A stretch of DNA of 64,000 bases from Casuarius casuarius. Lineage: Eukaryota; Chordata; Aves; Casuariiformes; Casuariidae. Positions within the stretch are counted from its first letter, which is position 1; each line of letters starts with the position of its first letter. Below the pieces are notes generated by a model. That model was not told the origin of the DNA and searched no databases. It saw only the letters and a list, made by a program, of their open reading frames with translations. The position numbers were made by a program, and so were the translations under genes. The stretch is taken from NCBI GenBank assembly GCA_003342895.1, contig PTFA01000005.1, forward strand, positions 474,561 to 538,560, given 5' to 3'. This document shows, in pieces, positions 47,571 through 60,224 of this stretch.

Positions 47571-48420
47571 CAGGAAAGATCACAGGGGAGGTAAGAAAGT
47601 AGATGAGAAACTTTGCTTCCTGTAACTAAAGCAGGAGAGTAGAGAGAGGAAAATTGTGTTGATTTTTGATAATTTCTTATTTTAAGCCTCTACTTGTGAT
47701 TTTAAAAGAAGGGACAGAGTGGCACATGGGAAGCTGAGAGTGCACACATGAAAGCCAATAGGAGTGGAACAGTCCTTTCTTTGACCAGAAAGTGCTGAAA
47801 GGGAAGAAAACAGATTTGGAGTGGAGGAAACTGGTGTAATCAAGAGACTGTGTAGGGTGAGAGGGACAAAAAGGAAGCCGATGGGAGAAACTGGTAACTA
47901 CTGGGAAAGGTGGGAAGTGGGGCAAGGAGCCTACATGCCTGCTTCCTAGTTAGGAGTGAGTATGGAAAAGTCTGTAGTCACAAACACTCACAGAGTGGAA
48001 GGAGCAGAAAGGTTGTAGGAGGACAAGGAAAGAGCAGAGAACTGTTGAAAGAGATGAGCGAAGTCAGGGAGAGAAAACCTGAATATAGAAAGAGGAAGAA
48101 ATGCATAACGGAGACAAGATCAACCAGGTGGCTGTTCTGGTGAGTGGGATGGCCCTGGGTTGAACAAGAAGGTGAGGTGAGAAAGATGCAAAATGTGAGG
48201 TCTCGGCAGCAAAACAGCGTGAAAGTTTAACTCATCAAGAGTAAAGATGGGAGAGTCAGTGAAAAGGAGAGCCAGCTGTTAAGTCAGAGAGTGAATGGGG
48301 AAGAGACGGGTGGGCAGAAACAACTGCTACTGAGTAGAGGCACTAGAGAGGAGAGGGTTTGACTGGACACTGCTTGAAAGCATGGGAGATGGGTTGGAGG
48401 CAGAAGGAGCACAAGAAAAA
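47571..48420. other. Purine-rich (AG) stretch, no gene recognised
   Basis: The + strand is markedly enriched for A and G over about 850 bases (for example 47990-48120 and 48240-48370), with scattered GAGAGG and GGAAGAAA words but no regular repeat unit. No splice-site-flanked frame was recognised. Confidence 0.55.
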
Positions 48421-50649
48421 CCTGGTTTTCTCACTTAATTGGCACTGTGTTGCAGCGAACTAGCTTGCACACTGTCTGTTGCTGAACTCGGGTGCACGCT
48501 ATTGATATAGCTATGTTTAAACTTTAGCTAACATAAACAAGGCTGCAGATTTAGTTGGGACACAAACATTTCTTCCTAGCTTCAGGAGACTGCACATGAT
48601 TCCTGCAGCCTGTGTCATGGCCAACACAGATATGTGTCTTGTCAGCCCCAAACCAGTTGCTTTGTCAGGGTGTATTCTTCAACTTCTCAAGCACACACCT
48701 GAGTTGTGCCATCCTGTGGAGGATGCAGTTGCAAAAGCGTGGTGCAGTATTTGTTTTGGACGTACACATTCAATTTGCTCAGTTTACAAGTTAATGTGAA
48801 AGCATTCACTCCTGCAAATCTGACCTAATGTCTGAAAAAATGGTCAATGCTTTTGTAATGTCCCAGGAAATTACTTCACAAGACAACAAAATATTTTCAG
48901 CCAAGCAAACTATTGAAAAGTAGGAGGAATATCACATGTTACTGAAGTGCAGCCACCCTTTCTGTGAAGCATAACAGCAGTCATGCATTCCACCATGCTT
49001 GGTTTAGGTGGAAAATTAGCAACACCATGCAATTTTTAGCTTACATGGGCTCTCTCAGGTAGCCAAAAAGCATCTACCTACTGCCAACTTGGCTAGCACT
49101 GTTGTGGCAAAGCATCCTGCATCACAGCTCCTCTCCTGTGTATTTTACTGAGCTACATATCAAACCAAGAGATCTGAGCCTTAGGTCTCAACAGATTTTC
49201 TGCTCTTAATCCATTGGGGCTAAAAACCACAGGTTGTAACTTGATGTTTTGTCCCCTAGAGAGCAATCAACAGGCAAACGATAATTTGCGGCAACGGATT
49301 TCAAGCTGGGGAATCTGGATCTTTCCAAATTCTCCTCAAAGAGCAGCAGTCAGAGTGGCCCAATGTGTATGCGTTCGTTTGTGGTCAGCCATGCTCACAG
49401 CTGCTGCTGAGCACTGGTAGATGCATCTGGCAGAGAGATAGGTCAGAAGCCTGCTGGCTTGAATGGCAGCAAAACAGAGGACGAGGAGCTAGCAACCTGC
49501 CTTGGAAACCACGGCAGGAAGCAGAGCGGAGAGACATGCAAGCCCAAATGCTTTCATGTCTCTCCAGGCCTGTTGTCTCTGCTTCTGCGGTCCTCAGCTA
49601 TTCCACAGGCAGCAGTGCTAGAGCATAAACAAAGAGATATTTTAATTGTTTGCAGGCCAATGGTTAGCAATGGCACTGATAGGCGTACCGCATGCTCCTG
49701 TACCGGTCCTATAGATGGCCTCAGAGCAGGTAGCGAGAGACCCGAGGGGATTCGCCATCGCAGCCTGAGGTTGTCCTGCCCAGGTGCAACACGCTGCAAA
49801 GGCACAACATTGAAAAGCAAGAACAGCCCCAGAATGAAATGTAAAGTATATGTCACAGCAGGGCAGCGTTCCATGCATAGAGTCCATCAGTCACTCCAGG
49901 AGAGAGTAACTATGTTCCTTTAGGGAAATTAAGAGACCATTTTGATTACAACCCATAGCGGTTAGGTCCTCTGTCTCAACACCTTCTTAAATAGGTATAA
50001 GCATTATCAAAGCAGCTCTAGCAGTGCTGCCAAAATTTCCTGTGTTCTAACAAGTCTTTTGTAGACGAGACCTTAAGACACAACGTGAGAGAAAGCTTGA
50101 CTTGTTATCTGAAACTGCTGATCCTGTAAAGCTCGGAGAGGTTTTGCTCGGCAGCTACCTGTGCAGAACAAGAGGGTTCCTGTTCAGACCAGGTGTAAAA
50201 GATGTGCTTCCTGTGCAGGTTTCTGGGCCACATTCTGAACTGGTGTACACAACTGAGGCCATAGTAACCAGCCAAGGGGGATGGACATGGGCAAACAGAT
50301 TACTGCCAGTGTTGAGGGGGTTGGAGAGGAAAGACCCAAGATGGTTTAAGTTAAAGCAGTCCTTTCCAATACTGCATTTGACCTGTTAGTCACTTCTCTT
50401 GCTTCATTACTTCTGTGATGAGTGCAACCCTGAATGCTAAACAGTTGCAAGTTTACCAGCATCCATTTCTACCTCACTGGTAACTCTGCTTGTTGCTACT
50501 GAATTTGGCTAGGGAGATACGCAAATCCCATTCCTTCCATAGCAGTCAACAGAAATTAAAAGTAATGTATTTTTAAATCCTGCTAAGAATGGGATCTTAT
50601 ATTAGACTGATGCATGGCTCTACAAGTAAGGCAGAGCCTCACAGAGGAC
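48421..50649. other. Intergenic, no gene recognised
   Basis: A 154-codon + strand frame at 49459-49923 has no familiar domain and is matched by open frames on the other strand. GTAGACGAGACCTTAAGACAC (50062-50082) resembles the 'gtagacaagaccttaa' end of a sauropsid DNA-transposon family. Confidence 0.45.
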
Positions 50650-50912
50650 TGAGCAGCCATTCGAACATTAGCAGTACTGAGTTGTGATCCCAGCTCCTTC
50701 CCTGAATTGCTCTGTGCCTTTGAGTATATCAATTCCTATATATTTTCTTCATCTATAAGATGGGAATAGTCATATTTATATACCTCAGGGAAGTTGTGAG
50801 GCTTAATTAGTTAATGCTAGTGCCTTGTCAGCTCTCATTACCATGGTAGCTCAGTATTTATTGCTTTGATATTGTAAAATGCTACTTACATGCTAAATAT
50901 TATTATTCTATG
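50650..50912 (+). repeat. MIR-type SINE, nearly full-length remnant
   Basis: The element can be followed in order: TGATCCCAGCTCCTTCCCTGAATTGCTCTGTGCC (50684-50717), TTTTCTTCATCTATAAGATGGGAATAGTCATA (50741-50772), TATACCTCAGGGAAGTTGTGAGGCTTAATTAGTTAATG (50779-50816), then AAAATGCTACTTACATGCTAAATATTATTATTC (50876-50908). It is the best preserved MIR in the window. Confidence 0.8.
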
Positions 50913-51044
50913 TAAGATGGGAGAGGCTTAATCCAACTTCTCTGTATATACCAAATGCAGGGAGGTGACATTCCCAGTAGCAGCATCGGTATGACATCTA
51001 GCCTGGTTGAAGAAAAGTTTTCCTGGCATATAACAAAACTGATT

Positions 51045-51190
51045 TAATTCCAGATCCCTAATGTAGATGCTCTTGAACCAGTTTAAACTGCACTTCTACT
51101 GGTTTGTTTAATTCAGCACATGTAATTAAACCCACCCAGCATAAGCACAATTTTAGCTGGTTTAGACACATCTCTGCTAGGATTTAGTCC
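51045..51190. repeat. Probable ancient non-autonomous DNA-transposon debris
   Basis: CTTGAACCAGTTTAAACTGC, CTACTGGTTTGTTTAATTCAG, TTTTAGCTGGTTTAGACAC. It shares vocabulary with the 34.9 and 36.1 kb stretches. No intact termini. Confidence 0.4.
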
Positions 51191-52684
51191 CAGTGCAGTG
51201 AAAACAGCTAGGATCACTTCCCCTAGCATAAATAATCCTGGCAGGTCTCACTCAGGACAAGATCCCTGAAAGACTTTCCAAAACTGTCTGGGTGTCAAGC
51301 CATTCCGAGAAAAGCGGTTGCCAGCGTTGCAGGCAGTGGGAAGGGGGCTATGTCTGGCAGACTGATGGAGTGAGGGGATTTTAACTGTCCAGCCACAAAG
51401 GGAAAGGGCTAGTAACTAATCTGGTTAGTCATCTCCAGACTCTTCCCAGAACAGTCCTGCCTGTAACTGGAGACCTGTAAGATATTCAGACCTTTTTCCG
51501 TTGACCAGTTAAGGAAAATCCTGACTCAGTACAGGAGCACAATCCTGACTTCAAGGGCTGTTTCCATTAGTGCCAATTGTGCATTAGAACAGACTTTAAA
51601 CACTGGCAGCTAGCCCCAAGAAACTTCCTTCACGCCTTCGCGCCCCAGCCTCTCAAATAGCTGTGTCCGGTGAGAGCGGTGGAGCGCTTGGCTAACCGTG
51701 GGCTGGGTGGCAATTAGCACTGAAATTAGCACTCTGGCTGCTCTCCCTGCTGCATGTGCACAGGGACTAGGAAATTATTTTATAGCTTGCATTTTTCAGG
51801 CACCACGTTCATTTTCCCAAGGCCCCAGCAGCATGCTACCAGTACCTCAGCCTCTCAGGCCAGCATTTGTCCTTCACGGGATCTGATGCAGCCTGAGTGC
51901 CTCATAGCCAAGGGGCAGGGGGCCTGCAAGGCAGCAAGACTGCTTCCTTTACATGGACTGCGGTGCACAGCGTGCACTGGGCAGTACTAATAGGGATGCA
52001 GGGTGCTGCTCTCTCCTTAGATCTCCTTTATATGTTCACCCTTCCTCTGTAGGTAAACACCTAAATAAACAGTCTGATTTGCACACGTACATGGCACCCA
52101 ACCACCTGGCCAATTATCTGAGTGACCACCTTCCCCTTGCCTGTTCCCAGGGGCTGCTCCCAGGGACGTGCACATAAAATGGGGTAACTGCTGCTAGCCA
52201 CAAGGGTGAGCCACTTTGGGCTCTGGGGGAGAGCAGAATCTGCTCCTGAGCCCCCAAAAGGAGCAGCAAGACTGTGATTTATATATCTAGACAAAGTCCC
52301 ATGGGGACCTGTTATAGGGAAATATAAAATATTATGCTTTACCATTGAGGAGCGAGAAAGGCTTAGGGGTTAAAATATGAAGTGGTCAAGCTATTAACCT
52401 TCTAATTTAGAAGCAATGGTCACTAAATTATGGGGCATGTCTCCTTCCTCCTGCTCCAAAGAATAGGCCTTTGAAGATGATACCAGCCCGTTATGTGAAC
52501 AAGCAATAAAGAGTAATTAATCGTGCTCTGAAAATATGATCAAATACCGGCAGTGAGTCACAGCTGAGCCTGAGGGGGTTAAGGAACTTAAAGCAGAAAG
52601 CCAGCACGACAGGCAAATAGCAAATCCTCCCACCGCTGCCTGTCACCCCTACCTCGGCGCTCAGGCCTGTCCCTGTTGGGCACA
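51191..52684. other. Intergenic, no gene recognised
   Basis: No exon or named repeat was recognised; short open frames only. Confidence 0.5.
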
Positions 52685-52880
52685 TCAAGCATGCCACCTT
52701 GAGCGGGATGCGGATGCCACGGCGAGAAAGCGCAGTTAGGGCGGCTGTGCGAGACCTTGTAAGATCGGCTGGGTCAATGCTCGGATGGGAGGCCCCAAGG
52801 GAGCCCCGGGAAAGCACGGGAAGCACTTAAACAGGCCAAAATCTTCCCTTTGAGTCAGTGCTGAAGCAACTCCCATGTAG
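52685..52880 (+). repeat. 5S-rRNA-derived SINE remnant (SINE3 type, AmnSINE1-like)
   Basis: 52771-52822 (GCTGGGTCAATGCTCGGATGGGAGGCC...GAGCCCCGGGAAAGCACGGG) follows the 3' half of 5S rRNA, including the internal promoter box C (GGATGGGAGACC in 5S). The upstream CATGCCACCTTGAGCGGG (52690-52707) fits the 5S CATACCACCCTGAACGCG block. The tail CTTTGAGTCAGTGCTGAAGC (52847-52866) is not 5S and is shared, from memory, with vertebrate 5S-headed SINEs. It is too diverged to be a working 5S gene. Confidence 0.55.
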
Positions 52881-55800
52881 CGCTGGGGGGCAGGTGTGTG
52901 CTTGGGGAGGGGAGGGAAATGGGACGGAGTTTCCAGAGATCCTATCTTTTAAGAAGTAATATTGCATATAGGCTCCAGCCAGTCCTGGTGGTTAAAAATC
53001 CCCTGGCATTGTTTGGGCACATGTGCTCTGGGCACATTATAAGCTGAGCGATTGCATTTTGCTGGTCTTAAAACAATTCCAGACAGCTTCAGTTGGAGGA
53101 GAAATTAATCTTCCACTTCTCTGGTGAAATATGCCCTGCTGTGCATGGTCTATGCTAGAGGCAGCTGCACTGCTAGGAGGAGGAGAAACGGCTTGTTAGT
53201 ACATACTGCAGAGATGCTTCTGGGCGAAACGTGTTTTGTACGTTTAATCAGTGGTCAGAGCAGACAACGAGAAGTCTCGGGAGACAACGGGCTGCTCCTG
53301 CAGCCCAGTTTGGAGAAGCGGCAGCACACAACTGTGCTGTCCTGAGAAGTGGACGCAGGGCAGATCACCTTATACTGGCCCTTTGACTTACAGCACCAAA
53401 CGCCTGCTCCCAGCCAAGCACGCTGCTTGGGCACACGTGTTCCCTGTGGAGCAAGTAGGAGAAAACCCTCACCAATGTTAGGGAGGCACAGTGGAGAGCT
53501 GTTCTCTCGCTGCTGCTGTGAGCTGTAGGGGGGAAGGCACCACTTCACACACCACAGGGCCATGTCCACCCCGCTGCTCCTCTGGGTGAAACTCTGCAAA
53601 GAGCAGAGAAACTAAATCCACCCTTCTCTTTATATAGTATCATCTGTAAAGAAGCATTGCCTAACTGCTGGCCATATTTAATGTTTAAAGCTGCTGCTCT
53701 TTGCTCTGGGGGCTGTGAAGAGGCAGGAGCTTGGCCAACGCTGTTTGGGCACAAGTACTTCGCTGTACCCTGTTGAGATGGTGCAGACACCTACGGCCAA
53801 ATGTCTGCCTGTGTCAGGAGCACAAGCAGAGCAGGATGGGGAGCGCACCTATAAGCCAGCATGCATGGAGCAGCGCTGAACAGGCAGCAGCACAGACTTG
53901 AGCAGGAAACGGACCAGCCCACTTGAGGATGAATTTGGTTTATTAGTGTCACGTATCTCCCTCCTGTTATTACTTGGCGAGCTAGCTAGCAGCTCGTGTG
54001 CTTGCTTTTGCACAGGCACTCCCATTTGCTTGAGTAGGTGCACTTGACATCCACAGGCTCTGATCTTTGCTGGCTAAAGGACACAAGCAAGTAACATACT
54101 GCAGGCAACGTTGCTCTTTGCTATCTTTGTTAGAAACTGGAATGATGCTGAAGTGCTGCTTGTTTGAGGCACCTGAAGAGTTGATTTTTGTGTGACCTAC
54201 TCAAAGAGTTTTACAGTCTGGATGACAATATACAATCTTTCGAGCATTCTCCAAATTGAATTTCTAAGTGACTACTACATCTCTCAGGAGCGAGCCTTCT
54301 TCCCAGTTCATCTCCTCCCTGGTCCATTTGCATATGGCATTCAAGCTCATCCTGTGCTCTCCCACCAGCTCTGTGGCTGCAGGCAAAAGCTTGTCCACAA
54401 GCTCTAGGTTGAGGCCACCACCTAAGTGACTTCTATTTTTATGTGCTCAGCTTGCCAAGGCCTCAGAAAGGAGCCCCACTCAGGGCCAGTGTTTTCCTGG
54501 GGAGTCACATTGCTTAGAGAGGCAGAACTTTACTACTTTTGCTTTTCTTTCACTACCCCATCTTGCTGATGTAAATAAAGTTTCTAAATGGCCATTACAG
54601 CTCTACTCTCACCTTTCCAGAGCAAGTGCTTTTCTCAACTAATTTTTCTTTGCCAGGAGAGACAGGTACCATTGTTTTAAACAAGTATTATAGGAGTCAG
54701 GTTAAAAACAAAAACAAGCAAAAATTCATTTAGCAAAATATTCTGATGACATTACAACAGTGATATTGCATATAAACCAAACTGACAGTGAAATGTTCCC
54801 CTGTAGTCTTCCCGACTCAGACTTTGAAAACTGCACTAGAGAAGATTAGCAGAGAGAAAAGTGAAGCTGACTTGAAGTAAAAGAGAAACAGGTTTTTAAT
54901 TCCTTTGATCCAGCTGGGAAAAAAATAGAGGAGGGAAAAGAACTAGCATAAATAGTGGCTTTTTAAAAAGTGCTATCAGTTGTAATAACCCAACCTGTTA
55001 TTAGTATAAGTGATCTCTGTGTATCAAGATCATTGTCTGTAAAGTGAAGATACTAATCTATAGTTGTAACTATGCAGTTTTATTAAAAGGTCTTTGTTAA
55101 AAGCCCTTAGGTGCTACAGGGAGAAGACTATAGACAGAAGCAACAAGTACTGTAATGAACTGCCAAATATGTCACTACCCACTACAAGATCTGCTTAACT
55201 GTGTGTTATAGGCTCCATACTGCTAATGGTCATATTTTGACAGGAGGCAGAATGTATTATGTATTTTGATAGTCTATGTGGTTAGGATCAGCAAGAAGTT
55301 CATACAGCATTATTAATGTGAGGAGGCATGTGTGTGCATGAATATATATATTACATGTGTACGTGTACACATGTAGCCTATATAATATTTCAGGTTAGCG
55401 AATTGCAGGGAAACCCCAAAGCAGCTGGATGAGGAGCTATCTAGCAGATCAGGCCAACAGTTTGGTCCTTCATTTGAAGTGTCATGGGAGAGGGCAGGGT
55501 TTGGGGAGGAATGTTTTACTTGCCGGCTACACACAAAAGGCTGCTAGATAGCTCGGTCGATAGCTGGCAGCCTCCTGTTGCTACATCTATTCCTGACATC
55601 TCCACGTCTGCGATCAATGCCTGGCGAGAGATGGTCCTCAGGAAAAGAGTCCAGGAGCAGTTGCTGAGGGGGAGGTGTCATTTGAAGTTGCTGGTTGCTT
55701 GCTGATTTAATGGGTTGCTGCTATACTGTCCCAAATCAGGTGTGCATCCTGCCCTGGGGGGCTGCAGGTAGCTCTCTGTAACCGTTCTATGCCCTCTTGC

Positions 55801-56559
55801 AAAGGACAGATGAGGGGCAGGACAAGATGTTTCTGGTTCAGCTAGTAAAATTCCCAATCTTGGAATTGGCTGTCTTTCATCCCAGGTAAACTGGCCCTAA
55901 CACTGGCAAACTTCTGTCCATCTTCCCTGTATTTCCTCTCACCTGTGGGATGGGGGACGCCAAGAAGGACAGACCTCAGCCCTGAGATATGATCAGAGTC
56001 ATGAAATACTGTCAGTGTTCTCCATCCTTTTCCTGCTCTGCTGCTGTAGCTGCTGTGCCCTGTGCCCCATGCTGTGTCTTTGCAGCTGAGGAGAGAGGGA
56101 CAGCGAGTATCATATTTTAAGTACTCACTGCCAGTCAGCATTCTTCACCATCGCCTATCTGCAGATTGCTCTTGTCCTTTCCCGGACAGATGCTTTCTAT
56201 GGTTCAGCATCAATTTCCTAAAAATAATAATGAATTTAACTAGACAAGGAGTCACATGCTTGCTTCCATTTTCCTACTTACCCTGCCTGCCCACCCATTT
56301 GGGGTGAACCTGGCATATAAATGCCTTTACTTTAAAGGCTACAAACTGCCTGAGGCAGTGATTGATTCACCCCACGTGTGTATGTAGTAGCTGGCACACC
56401 AGGCTCTGGACTGGGGCCTGGATGTGCTACCGCAGGTGAAATAACACCTGATCTGAGAGGAGTGGTGGCATAGCCGGAAAAAGCACTTGTGTGATAACAT
56501 AGAGGATAGCTTTGGTCCTTACTTACTCCTTGTGCCATAACATTAGCAAAAACATACCT
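52881..56559. other. Intergenic, no gene recognised
   Basis: No exon was recognised. 55020-55140 has faint MIR-like words (CTGTAAAGTGAAGATACTAAT; AAAAGCCCTTAGGTGCTACAGGG). A near-perfect palindrome lies at 55353-55374. Confidence 0.45.
55353..55374. repeat. Near-perfect 22-base palindrome in an AT/TG tract
   Basis: ACATGTGTAC, centre GT, then GTACACATGT, the exact reverse complement. It follows an alternating ATATATAT run and could extrude a cruciform or be part of a decayed (TG/CA)n microsatellite. Confidence 0.8.
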
Positions 56560-57145
56560 AAGAATTTTTCTTGAGCTGGCAGCTGGCTTTGCTAAACTCT
56601 GAAGTTGCAGCTACAAAACACCAGATCAGGAGAGAGCAGAAGCCTGTCATGGCAGCTGTACCCATCAGGCTGGAGCCTCCCCCTATCCCCATGCAGATAC
56701 ACTCCAGGAGACTCTACCAGCAGAGTGCTTATGGCACAGGAGCAGCTGAAACTGCAAAACTGTGCTGTAACACATCTCTCCCCCTCCCAATACAGAGCTA
56801 ATAGCAGAAATAGATATAGGACACCACAGAGGAACCAAACCAGTGTCAGGACACCCCACACCAACAGACCTCCTGGAACTGCCCAGCCCCCTGCTAGCAG
56901 GGCCAAGGCTATCTGGCCAGAGAAGGCACCACTCACCTACTTATTTGGGAGTCACGTGGGGGTTAATGCTTCTCTCTCCCAGTTGCAGAGTGACCCAGGT
57001 GGGGCTAATGAGCACTTGCTTTGCTTAGCTAATTAGAGGCTCTGAGAGCAGCAGACTGTACTTTGAGGTGTGGGGTACTTGCAGAGGGAATATAGTGTGT
57101 GGGTTTTATTTCCAGCAATTTTTTTTTTTAGTCAAATAAAAACCT
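56560..57145. other. Unassigned block with open frames on both strands and a poly(T)/AATAAA end
   Basis: Over 56592-57036 both strands stay open: 143 codons on +, and 114 codons on -. The minus frame has a strongly hydrophobic N-terminal half (two runs rich in L, V, W, G, F at residues of about 9-30 and 31-50). The block ends with T11 (57119-57129) and AATAAA (57135-57140). I do not recognise a protein or repeat family. An unrecognised retroposon or chance are both possible. Confidence 0.25.
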
Positions 57146-59420
57146 CTGGCAGGAGTAGCATGGCACAGATGGGAAAGAGCAATGAGATGGGGCTCCATAG
57201 TACCCCTCCCTCCCCCTTGTAATCTGTATCATTCTGGGTTTTCAGGAGGCAGGAGCAAAAGACTGGGAAGGCTGGATGATTCGCTCCCCTTCAAGGGAAT
57301 AAATTTGGTCCCTAGTGCAGGAGATGATGGACCCACTGCCTGCACCGTCAGGGCACCCTGGCCGTGGCAGGGGCTGCCCCTGTGCCATGCCGGGTCTGCA
57401 ACCACCACCCGCCACCCAGAGGGATGGGGAAGGCTGGTGTAGGGGGCAGCTGGCATAGGAGGCTCAGCTTGTCCTGCCCAGCACAGCAGTGAGGGCACAG
57501 CCGGCCGTGCTGACGCTGTGTCCGGCTGTCCCGTGAGCGGCAGTGGACTGGCAAGTCTGCGACAGCTCAACAGGACCTGGCTTTTATTACAACATCACTT
57601 CTATCGTTACACACCAGAGAAGACCATTAAAGCCTCTTGGCCCTGTCCTGCGCTTACAGCCTCGACCTCCGAAAGTTGTGGTCTGAGCTTGCCTGCCCAG
57701 CCCTTTAAATACAAATTAGAGTCAAAAGCAGCTGCTGCTGAGAGGTGCTTGTTTTGCTTTGCGCTACTGCAAGCTGCATTTCCCTTGCCTCTTTCTAGCT
57801 GTTATTTAGTTCCCCTCATGTTGTTTTCCCCTGGCTTTTCCTTTGTTTCTTTCCTAGGGAAGGGGCACATCATTACAGCTGGGCTTTCTCTAGAGCTCTC
57901 CTAGCCGAGGTCATTACTTAGCTTGTGAGACCCAACAAGGTTGCTGTTTGTATGGATGTGAGGCCTCTGAAAAAGCAGCTAATCAATTCAGAAAATCATC
58001 TGGGTGGTAACCCCACTGTCAGCTTATTTTCTTCCCTTCCACTTAGACATCAAACTGGCTGAAGAGGGCTCTGGGGAATGAGGCATGCCCTGAGAGCTGC
58101 TCCTCTGCAGACACATCTGTGTCTTTCATCAGCAGGGCTCAGGGAATACCACTAACAGGAGAGGGGAAAATCTCTTTGGAGAGGATACGTTCGCAGCCTC
58201 CATCCTCTCCCTCTGAAGAGACCCGACCCAGTGGGGAAGCGATCATTTGAAAAGTGGCTAATGCACTAACGTCGTTTGGCAGAAACTGTCACATTATATA
58301 AAGAGCTGGGGGAGGACGGGGACAAAATGCACAAGCAAACAGGGCTATGTTCGAATAGCCTCACATCAGCAAGCAGCCCCTGGCTGCAAATATAGCTCAC
58401 GATGGCTAAGCAGAGTGACAACTGGCAGTAGCGTATGCAAACTGGGTTCTGTCGAATAAACTTACTAATTGCTGCACTTTGCTTTCACCCACTCTTTTTC
58501 TGTTTACATCTTTGTGGGCTACACTAGAACAGCGCACAGTCAGAGCAATAAAGCCTCTCCCTCCGGTTTTAGTAATTAGGATATAGACGCACAGCTCTTT
58601 GGACACTGGGACTTGGTGGTGTCACAGCTCATTCAGAGGAGATAAGTCACATCTGAAAGCCATTCTCTGTTGTACCAGCTATGCCTTTGAAGCGTGGGGG
58701 TGGGTGTGCATGTGTGTCCTACCCGTGGATTTGGCCAGCAGTCTGGAAAATGTCAAGGTTGGGAAAGGCTGAGCTTCATTTGCTTTTCACAGATCTGGGT
58801 AATGAATTTTTCATTGTAAAGTATTGTTCTAGCCTGAAAAGCGAGTCTGTAGCACTGGCATTGCGGGGTTCCACATCTGTCTCTCAGTTGCTCTGGACCA
58901 CATTTCCTCAATTTGCTAAACAGGGAATTTTTTTGTGTTTTGCAACCCTGCAAAGTAAACAGGAGTCATGAGGCTTCAGTGGGGACTTTCCTCTTTATGT
59001 GCCTCTATCAGTGTGCCACATTTTGCCAGCTAACTCTTTAAAGTACTGGTGTTGCTTTTGCAGGGAGAACAGGCAACACTGAGGTGCAGGAGGGGGAAAA
59101 ACATCAAGAACTTACTTTTGTCACTAGGTGGATTAATTGTAATTCTGAATGCAAATAGGAAGCAGAACCGCACAGTAAAAACAAAGGCATTTTCCTCCCC
59201 AGTCATGGTTGAGTCAGTCTTTTTTTTTTTTCTCTCATTTGTGGTTGCAGTTTGATAAAACTCCATAAAAGGATGAGCAGGCTTGAAACATTCATTCGAA
59301 GCTCCTCATCTCCCTGTTTAATTATTTGAAACCTAGAGATATTCAATGACATTGGAAACAGTTGTGGAGCCATAAAAGGCAGTATCTTTTCACACCATTC
59401 ATATTTTAGCTGTGGAGCTT
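57146..59420. other. Intergenic, no gene recognised; possible regulatory sequence at 57.95-58.65 kb
   Basis: 57950-58650 is repeat-free. A TATATAAAG lies at 58295-58303, and TTACTAATTGC and TTTTAGTAATTAGG homeodomain-like words lie near 58462 and 58567. A T12 run is at 59220-59231. No exon was recognised. Confidence 0.3.
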
Positions 59421-59424
59421 GCTT

Positions 59425-59755
59425 CAGTCATGTGTGATGGAGACCAAGCACCTTATTAGGATTCAGAAAAGAGGATTCAGCAGGTCTCAAACATTTTTAC
59501 CGACAATATAAGAACCTATAAGTGAAGCAATGAAAATTTCAAGTGATGTAAGCCTTGCTTGTCAAAGCTGAATTGTCCCTCCACCACTGTGGTTTGGGGA
59601 AGTATTTCTTCAGGAAGCATGTTGTCCTGCTCCTGTCCACTGCAGGGTTTTGTGTCCCTGCCTGTGACGCTGACCCTGACAAAAGCACCACGCTTGAAGG
59701 GAGGAAGAGTTCGTCTGATCCAACGCAAGCAGCGGTTCCTCTGTTTCTACTTAGA
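59425..59755 (+). mobile_element. CR1 LINE 3' end (degraded)
   Basis: GATGGAGACCAAGCACCTTATTAGGATTCAGAAAAG (59438-59473) is the CR1 'gaggccaagagcttagcaggattcaaaaa' block. CCACTGCAGGGTTTTGTGTCCCTGCC (59638-59663) and TTCGTCTGATCCAACGCAAGCAG (59710-59732) follow the terminal 'actgcagggtttcttgcacc ... ggtctgatccagtatggcag'. Many small indels. Confidence 0.75.
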
Positions 59756-59859
59756 ATGTCAAGCACTGAATACGCTCACTTTACTCCTGAGCTGGCCTCC
59801 TTGGTGCTCCTGGCACGGAGGCAGGATTAGAGGAATGGCCACAAGGGCGATGCCCGAGG

Positions 59860-60055
59860 GGTCCTCACTCCAACTGGGGCTTGTATTAGATGCTTTAGAG
59901 AAGGTGCAAAAAGATGCTTTGCCTTAAGAAATACTTTGGGGCAGAAAGTTCCACAGTTTAATTGCCTGGTTGAGAGGGAAACAAACAAGAAAACTCTCTT
60001 TTTATCAGTTTTATTCCCCCCAGAATTGGATTTCATTGCCTATGCTGTAGCATTT
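59860..60055 (-). mobile_element. CR1 LINE 3' UTR piece, reverse orientation
   Basis: The + strand reads TTAGATGCTTTAGAGAAGGTGCAAAAAGATGC (59886-59917; cf. reverse CR1 'agatgcttcagaggaaggtgcaagaaaccc'), then AGTTCCACAGTTTAATTGCC (59947-59966) and TTTTTATCAGTTTTATTCCCC...GGATTTCATTGCC (59999-60040). This is the minus-strand order, opposite to its left neighbour. Confidence 0.7.
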
Positions 60056-60224
60056 GCATTTTGAAACACAAAGAACACAAATTCCCAAAACACTTTCTCT
60101 CACCCTTCTGTTATTTTGCATGCTTTAAGCAACCCCGAAGGGTGACAAGATCGTGCCAGAAGTGCGCGTGTACAAACTGAAGTAGCTGAACACGGCTGCT
60201 GGGTGCCGAGAGTATGATTCACTT

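Noticed and set aside
49459..49923. 154-codon + strand frame
   Set aside because: No recognised domain; the opposite strand is also open over the same span.
52741..52830. A functional 5S rRNA gene
   Set aside because: Only parts align, internal promoter boxes A and the intermediate element are not intact, and a SINE-like tail follows.
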